A stretch of DNA of 64,000 nucleotides from DASUPK01 sp963728875 (GTDB lineage: Bacteria; Actinomycetota; Thermoleophilia; Solirubrobacterales; 70-9): contig CAVSLJ010000005.1 in the NCBI GenBank assembly GCA_963728875.1, forward strand, positions 1 through 64,000, in the 5' to 3' direction. Shown here one piece after another: positions 52,448 to 61,889 of this stretch. A program made the position numbers and the translations under genes. Every line of letters begins with the position of its first letter. The stretch's first letter is position 1. The notes under the pieces are model-generated. The model was not told where the DNA came from and made no database searches. It worked only from the letters and a program-made list of their open reading frames with translations.

Positions 52448-53692
52448 ATGCAAAAGCTTTCAGAGAACGAGTTCCTGTTCACCTCCGAGTCGGTCACCGA
52501 GGGCCATCCGGACAAGGTCTGCGACCAGATCTCCGACGGCGTCCTCGACGCCGTGATGACGGATGACGCCGCCGGCAGGGTGGCCTGCGAGTGCCTGGTC
52601 AACACCGGGCTCGTCGTCGTCTCGGGTGAGATCACGACAGAGACCTACGTCGACATCCCCTCGATCGCGCGCGAGACGATTCGCAAGATCGGCTACGACG
52701 ACCCCCGCTACGGCTTCGACCACAAGGCCTGCGCCGTGCTCACGGCGATCGACGAGCAGTCCCCGGACATCGCCCAGGGCGTGGACAAGGGCCTCGAGCA
52801 GCGGGAGGGCGAGAGCTCGGACGAGCTCGACTCCGCCGGCGCCGGCGACCAGGGAATGATGTTCGGCTACGCCAGCCGCGAGACCAAGGCCCTGATGCCG
52901 ATGCCGATTCAGATCGCGCATCAGCTGGCCCGTCAGCTCGCCGAGGTCCGCAAGGCTGCGGTGGTGCCCTACCTCGGCCCAGACGGCAAGACACAGGTCA
53001 CAGTTCGCTACGAGAACGACCGGCCGGTCGAGATCGCCAAGGTCCTGATCTCGACGCAGCACCGCGAGGAGGCGGGCGAGCAGATGATTCGCAACGACCT
53101 CTGGGAGCACGTGCTCGAGCCGGTGCTGCACACCGAGTACAAGGAGCTCTACACCGAGAAGGAGCTGCTCGAGAACTTCCTGGTCAATCCGACCGGCAAG
53201 TTCGTGATCGGCGGCCCGGTTGGCGACGCCGGCCTCACCGGCCGCAAGATCATCGTCGACACCTACGGTGGCGCCGCCCGCCACGGCGGCGGGGCGTTCT
53301 CGGGCAAGGACCCCTCGAAGGTGGACCGCTCGGCGGCCTACGCCGCCCGCTACGTGGCGAAGAACGTGGTCGCCGCCGGCCTCGCCGACCGCTGCGAGAT
53401 CCAGGTCGCGTACGCGATCGGCGTCGCTTCCCCGGTCTCGGTGATGGCGCAGAGCTTCGGCACCGGGAAGATCTCGGACTCGGAGATCGCCCGCCTCGTG
53501 CAGGAGAACTTCGACCTGCGCCCGGCGGCGTTCCGGCGCTACCTGGACCTGCACCGGCCGATCTTCCAGAAGACGGCGGCCTACGGCCACTTCGGCCGCG
53601 AGGACTCCGACTTCACCTGGGAGCGGACGGACCGCGCGGACACCCTGCGCGACGCGGCTGGTTTGGGGACGAAGGCCGAAGCTCCTGCGTAG
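52448..53692 (+). CDS. metK: S-adenosylmethionine synthase
   Basis: 414 residues: 'FLFTSESVTEGHPDKVCDQISDGVLDAVMTDD' (methionine/ATP site), 'GAGDQGMMFGYASRETKALMPMPIQIAHQLA' (the GAGDQG loop), 'GKFVIGGPVGDAGLTGRKIIVDTYGGAARHGGGAFSGKDPSKVDRSAAYAARYVAKNVVAAGLA' (P-loop-like ATP site). Makes SAM. The ATG lies 10 bp after the DUF3352 gene; I see no SAM riboswitch in that gap. Its TAG abuts the stop of the convergent gene. Confidence 0.96.
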   Translation: MQKLSENEFLFTSESVTEGHPDKVCDQISDGVLDAVMTDDAAGRVACECLVNTGLVVVSGEITTETYVDIPSIARETIRKIGYDDPRYGFDHKACAVLTAIDEQSPDIAQGVDKGLEQREGESSDELDSAGAGDQGMMFGYASRETKALMPMPIQIAHQLARQLAEVRKAAVVPYLGPDGKTQVTVRYENDRPVEIAKVLISTQHREEAGEQMIRNDLWEHVLEPVLHTEYKELYTEKELLENFLVNPTGKFVIGGPVGDAGLTGRKIIVDTYGGAARHGGGAFSGKDPSKVDRSAAYAARYVAKNVVAAGLADRCEIQVAYAIGVASPVSVMAQSFGTGKISDSEIARLVQENFDLRPAAFRRYLDLHRPIFQKTAAYGHFGREDSDFTWERTDRADTLRDAAGLGTKAEAPA

Positions 53693-54181
53693 CTAGGAGC
53701 TGGGCTCCGCCTCGCCCTGGAGGCCGGAGAGGATCGGGGTGGCCCGCTCGACGTTCTGCACGACCTGCTCCGGCTGCGCCACCCCGGCGAAGACGAAGTT
53801 CGACTCGTCCGTGCCCGCGGTGGTGAACTCGACGTCGCCGATCTGCATCAGGCGCTCGTAGACGCCCTGGTTGAAGTTGACGTTCTGGACGCGCTGGAGG
53901 CGAGTCTCCTGGACCTTTCGGGAGATGATCCCCACCTTGATGTTGAGGCGACGGTCGGTGATCGTGTAGACGGTCGCGACGCGCTTGATGAACCCCACCA
54001 CGATGGTCACCGCGAGGACGATGGCGAAGGTGAGGATCCCAAGGCCCGCGCTGCTGTCGATCAGCCCAGCCAGGACTCCGGCGGCGGCTCCGACCAGCGC
54101 TCCCTTGATGTAGAAGCCGATGATCGCCCGCCAGGACGGGTGTCCCTGATAGATCACCTTCTCCCCGGACTGCAGGTCCAT
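53693..54181 (-). CDS. Bacterial PH-domain (bPH2/YdbS-like) membrane protein
   Basis: 162 residues: 'LQSGEKVIYQGHPSWRAIIGFYIKGALVGAAAGVLAGLI' with two membrane helices (about 20-65), then the PH-like domain 'VYTITDRRLNIKVGIISRKVQETRLQRVQNVNFNQGVYERLMQIGDVEFTTAGTDESNFVFAGVAQPEQVVQNV'. This order (helices then bPH2) is that of YdbS-type proteins of unknown function. I start at the ATG at 54179-54181 (MDLQSGEKV). Confidence 0.85.
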   Translation of the reverse strand: MDLQSGEKVIYQGHPSWRAIIGFYIKGALVGAAAGVLAGLIDSSAGLGILTFAIVLAVTIVVGFIKRVATVYTITDRRLNIKVGIISRKVQETRLQRVQNVNFNQGVYERLMQIGDVEFTTAGTDESNFVFAGVAQPEQVVQNVERATPILSGLQGEAEPSS

Positions 54182-54191
54182 GGTGCGGAGC

Positions 54192-56039
54192 CTACCTGCG
54201 CTTCCGCTTCTTGACCTTCCAGAAGAAGGTCGCGGCGCTGGCGTCACGGTGGCCGAGCGGATCGGTGGCGATCACGTCGAAGCGGTGCTTCCCGCGAGCC
54301 AGCCTGGGGGTCGTGAAGGGTGAGCTGCAGGCCGCATACGGCTGGCCGTCGAAGCTGCAGAGGAAGGTCGAGCCGGCTTCGCTCGAGCTGAAGCTGAAGC
54401 TGCCCTTGCGACTCTTCGTCTTCGGCTTGGGATGCGAGCCGATTGTCGTCTCGGGGGCTGTGGTGTCGACCGTGAACGAGCGGGTCGCGGCGGTCGGGTC
54501 CACGTTCATGCTCGCGTCGATCGCCTGTACCGCGAAGGTGTGCGGGCCGTCGGAGAGCTGCGCCGAGGTGACCGGACTGCTGCAGGGTGTGTCCGGGCTC
54601 CCGTCCAGGCTGCATTGGAAGGTTGTCGGCTGCTCGCTCGAATCGAAGGTGAAGGTGGCAGTGTTCTCCGCGATCGTCCCGGTCGGGCCCGAGAGGAAGC
54701 TGGTGTCCGGCGGGCTGCAGTCGAGCAGCGTCGGCGGTGAGACGGGCACGAACTCATCAGCGCCGATGTCCCGGCGCGGGGCGCAGCCGTTCTTGCCGAG
54801 AAGCTCGCGGTCGTCGCCGTCGATGTCGGTCGTGCCGAACGGAGGACCGCCCGGGTCTCCCGCGTCGATCAGCGCGGAGCTCGATGCGAGGTGGAAGTCC
54901 CCGGCTCCGACGAATCCAGGGGGCAGGTCGGTCTGATGGGTCTCGGTGAGCGCACCGCTCCCGCTCGTGCCGTTGGAGCTGACATTGCCGGCCGGGTCGT
55001 AGTTCGAGTAGCTGGTCGTGACGTTGGCGGTATCCGATTGATCGGCGGTGCGCCGGATCGCGGTCCCGGGAAGGCTGATCACGGAGTTGGTCAGCGTGGC
55101 GGTCTGGGTGTCGGCTCCGCTCGCGTCGTTCGCCAGCACGCGCATGCCCTCAGCCGCCGGGTTCGTGCCCACGATCGTCGCGTGGTCGAGGTTCATGGTT
55201 GCGGTGTTGTCACCGCTTGCACCCGGGGCCCGGGCCCCGATTGCGCCCGTCGAGCCGAGGTCGATCAGGCTGCTTTCGAGATTGAGCGTGCCGTCCTGCA
55301 GGTCGACTCCGGCGTTCGCTGCGACGACGTTGATCGTTGTCCGGGTGATGGTGTTCGTGAAGCCGCCGGCCCGCAGCACCGCACCGACCCGAGCGGTGAT
55401 GTCCGAGTCCTGAATCTGCACGTCGCCGCCACTGTTCGTGATTACACCGTCCTGTCCACCGGGGTCGGGGAAGTCAACGGTGCTGTTGGCGATCGTGGTC
55501 GAGCCAGGATCGATCCAGAAGCCGTAGCTGTTGAGTGCCGTCCCGCCGGGTTCCGTGACGGTGACGTGATCGATCAAGACCCCGCGAACCTCGATTGCCC
55601 GGTGCTGCGATCCGAACGTGTTGTCGGTCGGTGTTGGGATCGAGGCGGTGAGATTTGAGATGCTCGATCCGACTCCGCTTCCGTCGAGGAACAGAACGTT
55701 GTTGATGTGGAACGCGCCCCCCGGGTCCGGCGGGTGGGTGAGCGTCGTCTGGGCCGCGCCGGCGCCTATGATCGAGACCGTTCCGTTGCCCGCCTCGTAC
55801 CGGAAGCCCGCGATCGTGGCTGCGGTGAAGGTGCCGGAGCCGACGCGGACCGTGTCGTTGCCGGCGTTCGTCTCCGCCGCGTCCAGGGCGGACTGGACGT
55901 CGCCTTCGGGCGTTTGACAAGAAGCGTCGACCGCGATGGTGGGGACGCAGTAGACGGTCGCGCTGGCGACCGCCGGCAGGGCGAAGAGGCTGAGCGCCGC
56001 AATCCCTCCCAGGAGGACGAGTCGTCGAGTCGAGGCCAT
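54192..56039 (-). CDS. Secreted parallel beta-helix protein with C-terminal Ig-like repeats
   Basis: 615 residues. Signal peptide 'RRLVLLGGIAALSLFALPAVASA' (cleavage near 27). A right-handed beta-helix region follows (about 30-390), rich in Thr/Asn/Asp with 'CVPTIAVDASCQTPEGDVQSALDAA' near its start and 'ALIDAGDPGGPPFGTTDIDGDDRELLGKNGCAPRRDIGADEF' at its end, a typical closing motif. Two Ig-like repeats follow, each with 'FQCSLDG..' or 'FLCSFDGQPYAACSSPFT' and 'GPHTFAVQAID'. The tail is basic (KVKKRKRR), a recurring end in this group. Probably a cell-surface protein; ligand unknown. Confidence 0.8.
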   Translation of the reverse strand: MASTRRLVLLGGIAALSLFALPAVASATVYCVPTIAVDASCQTPEGDVQSALDAAETNAGNDTVRVGSGTFTAATIAGFRYEAGNGTVSIIGAGAAQTTLTHPPDPGGAFHINNVLFLDGSGVGSSISNLTASIPTPTDNTFGSQHRAIEVRGVLIDHVTVTEPGGTALNSYGFWIDPGSTTIANSTVDFPDPGGQDGVITNSGGDVQIQDSDITARVGAVLRAGGFTNTITRTTINVVAANAGVDLQDGTLNLESSLIDLGSTGAIGARAPGASGDNTATMNLDHATIVGTNPAAEGMRVLANDASGADTQTATLTNSVISLPGTAIRRTADQSDTANVTTSYSNYDPAGNVSSNGTSGSGALTETHQTDLPPGFVGAGDFHLASSSALIDAGDPGGPPFGTTDIDGDDRELLGKNGCAPRRDIGADEFVPVSPPTLLDCSPPDTSFLSGPTGTIAENTATFTFDSSEQPTTFQCSLDGSPDTPCSSPVTSAQLSDGPHTFAVQAIDASMNVDPTAATRSFTVDTTAPETTIGSHPKPKTKSRKGSFSFSSSEAGSTFLCSFDGQPYAACSSPFTTPRLARGKHRFDVIATDPLGHRDASAATFFWKVKKRKRR

Positions 56040-56092
56040 CCCGCTGCGGGAAGGGTACCCGCCGTCCGCGACCGCGCCTAGGGTGAAAAGTG

Positions 56093-58285
56093 ATGGCGAT
56101 CGCGAAAGTCGAGCCGCTGCTCACCACCCGGAGCGTCTCGGGGCCCTTCGACTACCGGCTGCCCGAGCAGATGGAGAACGTCGAGGTCGGCTCGGTGCTG
56201 GTGGTCCCATTCGGGCGCCGCAAGGTGGTGGGCGTCGTCGTCGGCCTGGCCGATCGCAGCGACCTGCCCGATGCGCGCCTCGCCGAGCCGCTCGAGGCCC
56301 TCGAGGCCGGTGTGCCGCCCGAGCTGGTCGAGCTCGGCCGCTGGGTCGGCGAGGAGTACTGCTCGACTCCCGGCCGTGGCCTGGGGCTCGTCCTGCCGCC
56401 CGGCGTCGGAACGGGCGCGGAGGCGCGCCGCGTTCGGCCGCTGGTCGAGCTGGAGGTCGAGGCGACGCCTGAGGGCGTCGCTGCGGCTGACGGCGGGGAC
56501 CGGCTCGGCCTCCGCCAGAAGGCAGTGCTGCGGGCCCTGGTGGCTGGCCCCCAGCTCGCCCGCCGGCTGGCGGCGAGCGCGGGCTCCGACCGGGCGACCC
56601 TGCGGCGGCTCGAGGCTCGGGGGCTGGTCAAGACGCGCGAGGTCGAGCGCAGGCGCCGCCACGACTCGCCCGGGGTGGGCGCGGTCCGCGAGGGCATCGA
56701 GCTGACGGGAGACCAGCGCGCCGTGCTGGGCAGGATCGTCGGCTCGCTGCCGGACGCCGATGTCTCCGACCCTGCTCCATCCCTCCTGCTCCACGGCGTG
56801 ACCGGCTCCGGCAAGACGGAGGTCTACCTCGAGGCCGCCCGGGAGACCCTGGCGCGGGGGAGGGGCGCGATCGTGCTGGTCCCGGAGATCGCGCTGACCC
56901 CGCAGACGATGGATCGCTTCCGGCGGCGCTTCGGGGACTCGGTGGCGCTGCTTCATTCAAAGATGCCCGCCGGGGCGCGTTACGACGAGTGGCGGAGGCT
57001 GCGCTCCGGCGAGGCACGGATCTGCGTCGGCCCGCGCTCGGCGGTCTTCGCCCCGATCGCGGACCCCGGCCTGATCGTGATCGACGAGGAGCACGACTCC
57101 TCCTACAAGCAGGAGTCCGATCCTCGCTATGACGCGCGCGACGTCGCGCGACGCCGGGCGGCTGACTCCGGCGCCGTGCTGCTCTGCGGGACGGCCACGC
57201 CGAGGCCGGAGAGCTGGCACGAGCTCGAGAGGCTGGAGCTGCCGAGCCGCGTCGACGGGAGGCCCCTGCCGCCGGTGGAGATCGTCGACATGCGCGGTGG
57301 CGTGCCGGGCCCGCTCCACCCCCGGACGCGGGAGGCCTTCGGCCGGGTGGCGCGTGAGGGGGGCAAGGCGATCCTGCTGATCAACCGGCGCGGCTGGTCG
57401 ACGCATCTCACCTGCCGCTCCTGCGGCCACGCCTGGGAGTGCCCCGACTGCGACGTCTCCCTGATCCTTCATCGCGACGGGGCCCTGCGGTGCCACCACT
57501 GCGGGCATGCGGAGCCGATGCCCGAGGCGTGTTCCGAGTGCTCGTCGGTGACGATCGCGCGCGTCGGCTCCGGAACCCAGCGGGTCGAGGCCGAGCTCAA
57601 GGACCTCCTGGCCCCGCTGGAGGTGTTCCGGCTGGACTCCGACAGTGCGGCGGGTTCGGGCCATGCGGATGTGCTGCGCCGCTTCGAGGCCGCGGACTCC
57701 GGCGTCCTGGTCGGCACGCAGATGGTCGCCAAGGGCCACGATTTCCCGGACGTGACCCTGAGCGTGGTGCTCGACGCCGACGGCGCGTTGAGGCTCCCGG
57801 ACTTCCGCTCCGAGGAGCGCACCTTCGCGCTGATCACCCAGCTTGCGGGCCGCAGCGGACGTGGTGACGCCGGGGGCCGGGTTCTCGTCCAGGCCCTCCA
57901 GACCGGGGCCCCGAGCATCCGCCACGCCGCCACGCACGACTGCGGCCGGCTTTCTCGCCGAGGAGATCGAGCGGCGCCGCGCCCTGCGCTACCCGCCGTT
58001 CTCCCATCTGATCGAGGTCGGGACTGGCCGGCCGAGGACGAGGCTCGAGTCGAGATCTCCGCCGAGAAGGTCCGTGTGCTCGTCGCGGATCGCCTCGGCG
58101 CGGACGACGATCTGCTCGGCCCGGCTCCGCTCTTCCGGCTGCGCGGCAAGCACCGGCGCCGCCTGTTCCTCAAGTCCGAGCAACGCCATCGCGCCGTGGA
58201 GGCGGTCCGCGACGCCGTCCGGACCGCCGTACGCGACCGCGTCCTGCGCGAGGTCTCGATCTCGGTGGACGTGGATCCTCAGTAG
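56093..58285 (+). CDS. priA: Primosomal protein N' (PriA), two compensating frameshifts
   Basis: About 730 residues. N-terminal DNA-binding part 'VSGPFDYRLPEQMENVEVGSVLVVPFGRRKVVGVVVGL'; helicase Walker A 'LLHGVTGSGKTEVYLEAA' near 236; 'IVIDEEHDSSYKQE' (DEEH box); eight zinc-site cysteines in 'CRSCGHAWECPDC' and 'CHHCGHAEPMPEACSEC'; then 'VLVGTQMVAKGHDFPDVTLSVVLDAD'. Around 57945-58030 the expected continuation ('AAGFLAEEIERRRALRYPPFSHLIEVG') is in the next frame, and the original frame resumes at 'AEDEARVEI'. Restarts stalled replication forks. Confidence 0.9.
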   Translation: MAIAKVEPLLTTRSVSGPFDYRLPEQMENVEVGSVLVVPFGRRKVVGVVVGLADRSDLPDARLAEPLEALEAGVPPELVELGRWVGEEYCSTPGRGLGLVLPPGVGTGAEARRVRPLVELEVEATPEGVAAADGGDRLGLRQKAVLRALVAGPQLARRLAASAGSDRATLRRLEARGLVKTREVERRRRHDSPGVGAVREGIELTGDQRAVLGRIVGSLPDADVSDPAPSLLLHGVTGSGKTEVYLEAARETLARGRGAIVLVPEIALTPQTMDRFRRRFGDSVALLHSKMPAGARYDEWRRLRSGEARICVGPRSAVFAPIADPGLIVIDEEHDSSYKQESDPRYDARDVARRRAADSGAVLLCGTATPRPESWHELERLELPSRVDGRPLPPVEIVDMRGGVPGPLHPRTREAFGRVAREGGKAILLINRRGWSTHLTCRSCGHAWECPDCDVSLILHRDGALRCHHCGHAEPMPEACSECSSVTIARVGSGTQRVEAELKDLLAPLEVFRLDSDSAAGSGHADVLRRFEAADSGVLVGTQMVAKGHDFPDVTLSVVLDADGALRLPDFRSEERTFALITQLAGRSGRGDAGGRVLVQALQTGAPSIRHAATHDCGRLSRRGDRAAPRPALPAVLPSDRGRDWPAEDEARVEISAEKVRVLVADRLGADDDLLGPAPLFRLRGKHRRRLFLKSEQRHRAVEAVRDAVRTAVRDRVLREVSISVDVDPQ

Positions 58286-59198
58286 TCAGAGGTCGAGAAG
58301 GTGGCGGAGGTCGGCGATCACGCTCTCCGGTTGCTCCGTCAGCTGGCTCCACGTGTAGCGGACGACCTGAAATCCCATGGTTCTGAGCGCGACCTCTCTT
58401 TGCCTGTCCCGCCTGATCGCAGCCCAGCCGCTATGAGCCGCGGCGCCGTCGAGCTCGACGACGAGACCAGCGTCCCGCCAGAGCGCGTCGACGTGCATCC
58501 GGCCGGCGCGCGCGTTGACCTCCGGCATCGGGATGCCCGCCGACTCGCAGAGCTCGAGGAAGCGCTCCTCGAGGACGCTGAGGGTCGCGGCGAGCTGGGG
58601 CATGTGCACCCGGAGGGTGGCACGCAGGGAGGCCGAGCCGGGACGACCCCGGCGCATCGCCGCTTCGACCTCCCTCATGTCGAGCAGCCCGCGGTATTCG
58701 GCCTCTGCGAGTGCCCTCCGGAGCTGGCGCGATGCGAGCATCGTGCCCAGGTCGACGAGGGTCCGTGCCGCTGGGGTGACCGGGAACCCCCGGCAATGAA
58801 GGGCGGCGACATCGCGGGAGTGGTGGACTCGAACATCTGGCAATGAAGGGCGGCGGCCCGGGACTGTCAGATGGACTCGAGTCGGGCTCGGCGTCGATCA
58901 GGCGCCATAGCCAAGCGGCGGTCGTGTGGCTGAGAACTGCGTCGGGACCGGCATAGAGGAGGGCCGCCCACAATCGACCCCGCAAAGAGAGAGCGCCGTG
59001 ACCGAGTGCATAGACGCGTGGGTGGATCCGCTGGAGCCGGCCGGCTTTCGCCCAGCGAGAGATTGCCGCACGGGTGAGACCTCCCGCCTCGAGTTGTCGC
59101 GTGCTGAGAACACCGTGCTGAACCTCCGCCAGCCGTGCCAGGTCTTTTGCGTCGACTTTGTCTCGCTGAGCGAGACGAATCTGACGCAGTTGGGCCAT
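58286..59198 (-). CDS. AbiEi-like antitoxin/DUF559 endonuclease-like protein, frameshifted
   Basis: Read in two frames the product is about 300 residues: an N-terminal AbiEi_4-type HTH ('AEVQHGVLSTRQLEAGGLTRAAISRWAKAGRLQRIHPRVYALGHGALSLRGRLWAALLYAGPDAVLSHTTAAWLWRL') and a C-terminal DUF559 PD-(D/E)XK-like domain ('MPEVNARAGRMHVDALWRDAGLVVELDGAAAHSGWAAIRRDRQREVALRTMGFQVVRYTWSQL'). The frame breaks near 58870-58885. This two-domain protein is very common in actinobacteria as an orphan; no toxin partner (AbiEii) is adjacent. The stop abuts the priA stop (TAG|TCA). Confidence 0.75.
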
Positions 59199-59314
59199 GC
59201 GCCGATCATCAGCAGGCGAATGTGTCGAGAGTGCGACCCGGGTGGCCATTCATTGCCGGTTTTTGGGGTTCCTTCATCGCGGCCGGTCCCTGAGCCGCGA
59301 CTAGACTCGGAAGC

Positions 59315-59975
59315 GTGAGCGAGGAACCCACAACCCCGGTCGAAGAGCGCGACGATGAGCTCGCCGATGAGGCGAGGGAGCCCGAGGGCGTCGACCAGGA
59401 GGCGCTCGAGCGCCGCTCCGCTGCCTTGTCGCAGGTCGTCAAGTTTGGAGAGCCGGTGCTCCGCTCCGCCGCCTCGCACGGTGACGGAGTTCGACGACGA
59501 GCTCGGCGCGGAGGCCGAGCGGATGATCGGGCTGATGCGCGATGCGATCGGCGTGGGCCTGGCCGCCACGCAGCTCGGCACGCTGCGGCGGATGCTCGTC
59601 TTCCAGGTCGGCTCGGAGGCCGAGCCGACCGTCCTCGTCAATCCGGAGATCGAGTGGCGCTCGGAGGATCTCGCCACGGCCGAGGAGGGCTGCCTCAGCC
59701 TGCCTGGAGTGATCGTCGACGTCGAGCGCCCGCTCCACGTGCGGGCGAGGGGGGTCGACGTGCAGGGGGAGCCGTTCTCGCTCGAGGCGTCCGGCCTCGA
59801 GGCGAGGGTGATCCAGCACGAGGTCGACCACCTCGACGGCGTGCTGATGATCGACCGCACCGAGCGCGACCAGCGGAAGGGAGCCCTGAAGGCGCTTCGC
59901 GAGGGCGGCACCTACGCGCCCGAGAGCGATGAGGAGTCCGAGCCCGGGGACGACCCGCAGTCCAGCGAGGGTTGA
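59315..59975 (+). CDS. def: Peptide deformylase, one frameshift
   Basis: The N-terminal frame (59315 on) gives an acidic extension and 'LSQVVKFGEPVLRSAAS'. After about 59480 the reading must shift to continue with 'VTEFDDELGAEAERMIGLMRDAIGVGLAATQLG' (motif 1), 'EEGCLSLPG' (motif 2, Cys metal ligand) and 'QHEVDHLDGVLMIDR' (motif 3, HExxH). All active-site motifs are intact. The TTG of fmt overlaps the stop. def-fmt is a conserved pair, so an actual break is less likely than a sequencing error. Confidence 0.88.
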
Positions 59976-60883
59976 AGACCGCATACCTCGGCACCAGCGA
60001 GTTCGCGGCGACCGTGCTCCGGCGCCTCGCCGACAGCCGGCACAAGCCGGTGCTGGTCGTCACGCCTCCGGACAGCCGCAGGGGCCGCGGGCGTCACCTG
60101 GCGCCGCCTCCCGCCGCGGAGACGGCTCGCGAGCTCGGCCTGCGGCTCCATCAGACGCCCGACGTCAATTCACCCGAGTCGCTGGAGGCGATTCGCGCGG
60201 CCGAGCCCGAGGCGGTCGCCGTGTGCGCCTTCGGCCAGCTGATCAAGGAGCCGCTGCTCAGCGAGTGGACGATGCTCAACGTCCACCCGTCCGTGGTGCC
60301 GCGCTGGCGCGGTGCCGCGCCGATCGAGCGGGCGCTGATGGCGGGGGACGCCGCCACGGGAGTGACGATCATGCGCGTCACGGCCGGGCTGGACTCGGGG
60401 CCGATCGCACTCGTCGAGGAGGTCGCGATCGCGCCCGCCGACGACTACGAGACCCTCTCCGCGAAGCTGGCCGAGGTCGGCGGCGACCTTCTGGTTCGGG
60501 CACTCGACGACCTGCAGGCCGGCAGGCTCGAGTTCACGGAGCAGGACGATGCCCAGGCCACCTACGCCGAGAAGGTCACGGCCGAGGAACGCCATCTGCT
60601 GCCTTCGAGGCCGGCGGCCGAGCTCGAGCGGATCGTGCGGGCCCTGGCCCCGCGCGTGGGGGCGTACCTGGAGCTGGAGGGCGGTGAGCGCCTCGGAGTG
60701 CGCGAGGCCCGCGCGGTGCGGTGCGGCCCCGCCGCGGGTCAGATCGAGGCGCGCGGCGCCCAGCTCGTATTGGGATCATCGGACGGCGGGCTGAGCCTCG
60801 AAGTCGTCCAACCGCCGGGAAAGAAGCCGATGAGCACGGCCGATTTCCTGCGTGGGCACGCCCCGCCAAAAAAGGCACTCTGA
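59972..60883 (+). CDS. fmt: Methionyl-tRNA formyltransferase
   Basis: 303 residues: 'KTAYLGTSEFAATVLRRLADS', 'DSRRGRGRHLAPPPAAETARELGL', the catalytic 'LNVHPSVVPRWRGAAPIERALMAGDAATGVTIMRVTAGLDSGPIAL' (His and the RGAAP loop), and a C-terminal OB-like domain from about 205 with 'EQDDAQATYAEKVTAEE'. It formylates initiator Met-tRNA. TTG start overlapping the def stop. Confidence 0.95.
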   Translation: MKTAYLGTSEFAATVLRRLADSRHKPVLVVTPPDSRRGRGRHLAPPPAAETARELGLRLHQTPDVNSPESLEAIRAAEPEAVAVCAFGQLIKEPLLSEWTMLNVHPSVVPRWRGAAPIERALMAGDAATGVTIMRVTAGLDSGPIALVEEVAIAPADDYETLSAKLAEVGGDLLVRALDDLQAGRLEFTEQDDAQATYAEKVTAEERHLLPSRPAAELERIVRALAPRVGAYLELEGGERLGVREARAVRCGPAAGQIEARGAQLVLGSSDGGLSLEVVQPPGKKPMSTADFLRGHAPPKKAL

Positions 60884-60902
60884 CGCTCGATACTCTCGTC
60901 AC

Positions 60903-61178
60903 ATGGCCGAACGAGCCGACAGCGGCACTGACGAGATGGCCGGTGCCCCCGAGGCCGCCGAAGGCTCCCTCCAGCGCCCGAACTGCCCGGGCTGCGGCGA
61001 GCCCTGGCTGCGCCCCGCGCAGCTCCCGGGGCGCTTCGTCTGCGTCTATTGCCTGAAGCGTTTCGAGCTCGTCTCGCAGTGCCCCAACTGCGGTGAACAC
61101 GGCACGATCAGCCGTCTGACGCGCACCGAGGACATGAAGTGCCAGGCCTGCGGCCACTCGATGCTTCGCTCGATCTGA
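60903..61178 (+). CDS. Small zinc-ribbon protein
   Basis: 91 residues with four CxxC pairs: 'CPGCGEPWLRP', 'CVYCLKRF', 'CPNCGEHGT', 'CQACGHSM', enough for two zinc ribbons (about 35-90). The N-terminus is acidic and probably disordered. No enzyme domain is attached; it may be a structural or nucleic-acid-binding protein. ATG at 60903, 19 bp after fmt. A longer frame upstream overlaps fmt. Confidence 0.65.
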   Translation: MAERADSGTDEMAGAPEAAEGSLQRPNCPGCGEPWLRPAQLPGRFVCVYCLKRFELVSQCPNCGEHGTISRLTRTEDMKCQACGHSMLRSI

Positions 61179-61889
61179 CCTTGTCAAGCCGCAACCGATA
61201 CCGCCTCGACGGGACGCCGCGAGCTCTTCGCGTCGAAGCGGGTCGCGCCCTCGATCCTCTCCTCGGACTTCTCCAGGCTCGGCGCGCAGGTCGAGGAGGT
61301 GATGGCCGCGGGTGCCCGGATCATCCACGTGGACGTCATGGACGGCCACTTCGTCCCGCCGATCACGATCGGCCCGCTGGTCGCGGGCTCGATCGCGGAC
61401 CTCGTTCACGACGCCGGCGGCGCGATCGACGTCCACCTGATGATCGAGCAGCCCGACCGCCACATCGAGGAGTTCGCCAAGGCGGGCGCCGACAACATCA
61501 CCTTCCACGCCGAGGCGACGCCGCACATCAACCGCACGCTGAACGCGATCCGCGAGCTCGGCTGCCTGGCGGGCCTCGCCATCAACCCGGGCACACCGGT
61601 CTCAGCGGTGAGCGAGTCGGTGAACGACGCCGACGTCTTCCTCTGCATGACGGTCAACCCCGGCTGGGGCGGCCAGCCCTTCATCGCAGACTCGCCCGAC
61701 AAGGTCGGGCGGCTGAGCGAGGTGGTCGGAGCCGGGACGATCGAGGTGGATGGCGGCATCGATCAGGGGACCGCCGGTGGCGTCGCCGCCGCCGGTGCCG
61801 GCCTGTTCGTCGCCGGCTCGGCCGTCTTCGGCGCCGATGACCCCGCTGCCGCCTACACCGCGATCGCGGAGGCCGCGGGCGCTGCTTAA
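61179..61889 (+). CDS. rpe: Ribulose-phosphate 3-epimerase (5' end unresolved)
   Basis: The protein is recognised from 'ELFASKRVAPSILSSDFSRLGAQVEEVMAAGARIIHVDVMDGHFVPPITIGP' (catalytic Asp and metal His), 'IDVHLMIEQPDRHIEEFAKAGADNITFHAEA', 'GLAINPGTPVSAV', 'CMTVNPGWGGQPFIADSPDKV' and 'IEVDGGIDQGTA'. The conserved N-terminus lies upstream of the first canonical in-frame start (GTG at 61296). A TTG at 61181 is in another frame, so either a one-base error or a non-standard start is present. Interconverts ribulose- and xylulose-5-phosphate. Confidence 0.88.
   Translation, partial: PCQAATDTASTGRRELFASKRVAPSILSSDFSRLGAQVEEVMAAGARIIHVDVMDGHFVPPITIGPLVAGSIADLVHDAGGAIDVHLMIEQPDRHIEEFAKAGADNITFHAEATPHINRTLNAIRELGCLAGLAINPGTPVSAVSESVNDADVFLCMTVNPGWGGQPFIADSPDKVGRLSEVVGAGTIEVDGGIDQGTAGGVAAAGAGLFVAGSAVFGADDPAAAYTAIAEAAGAA

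Noticed and set aside
54192..56039. Possible CRISPR or tandem DNA repeat in the beta-helix gene
   Set aside because: The periodicity is only at protein level (Thr/Asn/Gly turns and two Ig-like units); no regularly spaced identical DNA repeats are visible.
58792..58858. 17-bp direct repeat GGCAATGAAGGGCGGCG about 50 bp apart in the AbiEi-like gene
   Set aside because: Both copies are read in the same corrected frame as part of a normal-looking domain linker, so this does not explain the frameshift and no duplication of the intervening DNA is seen.
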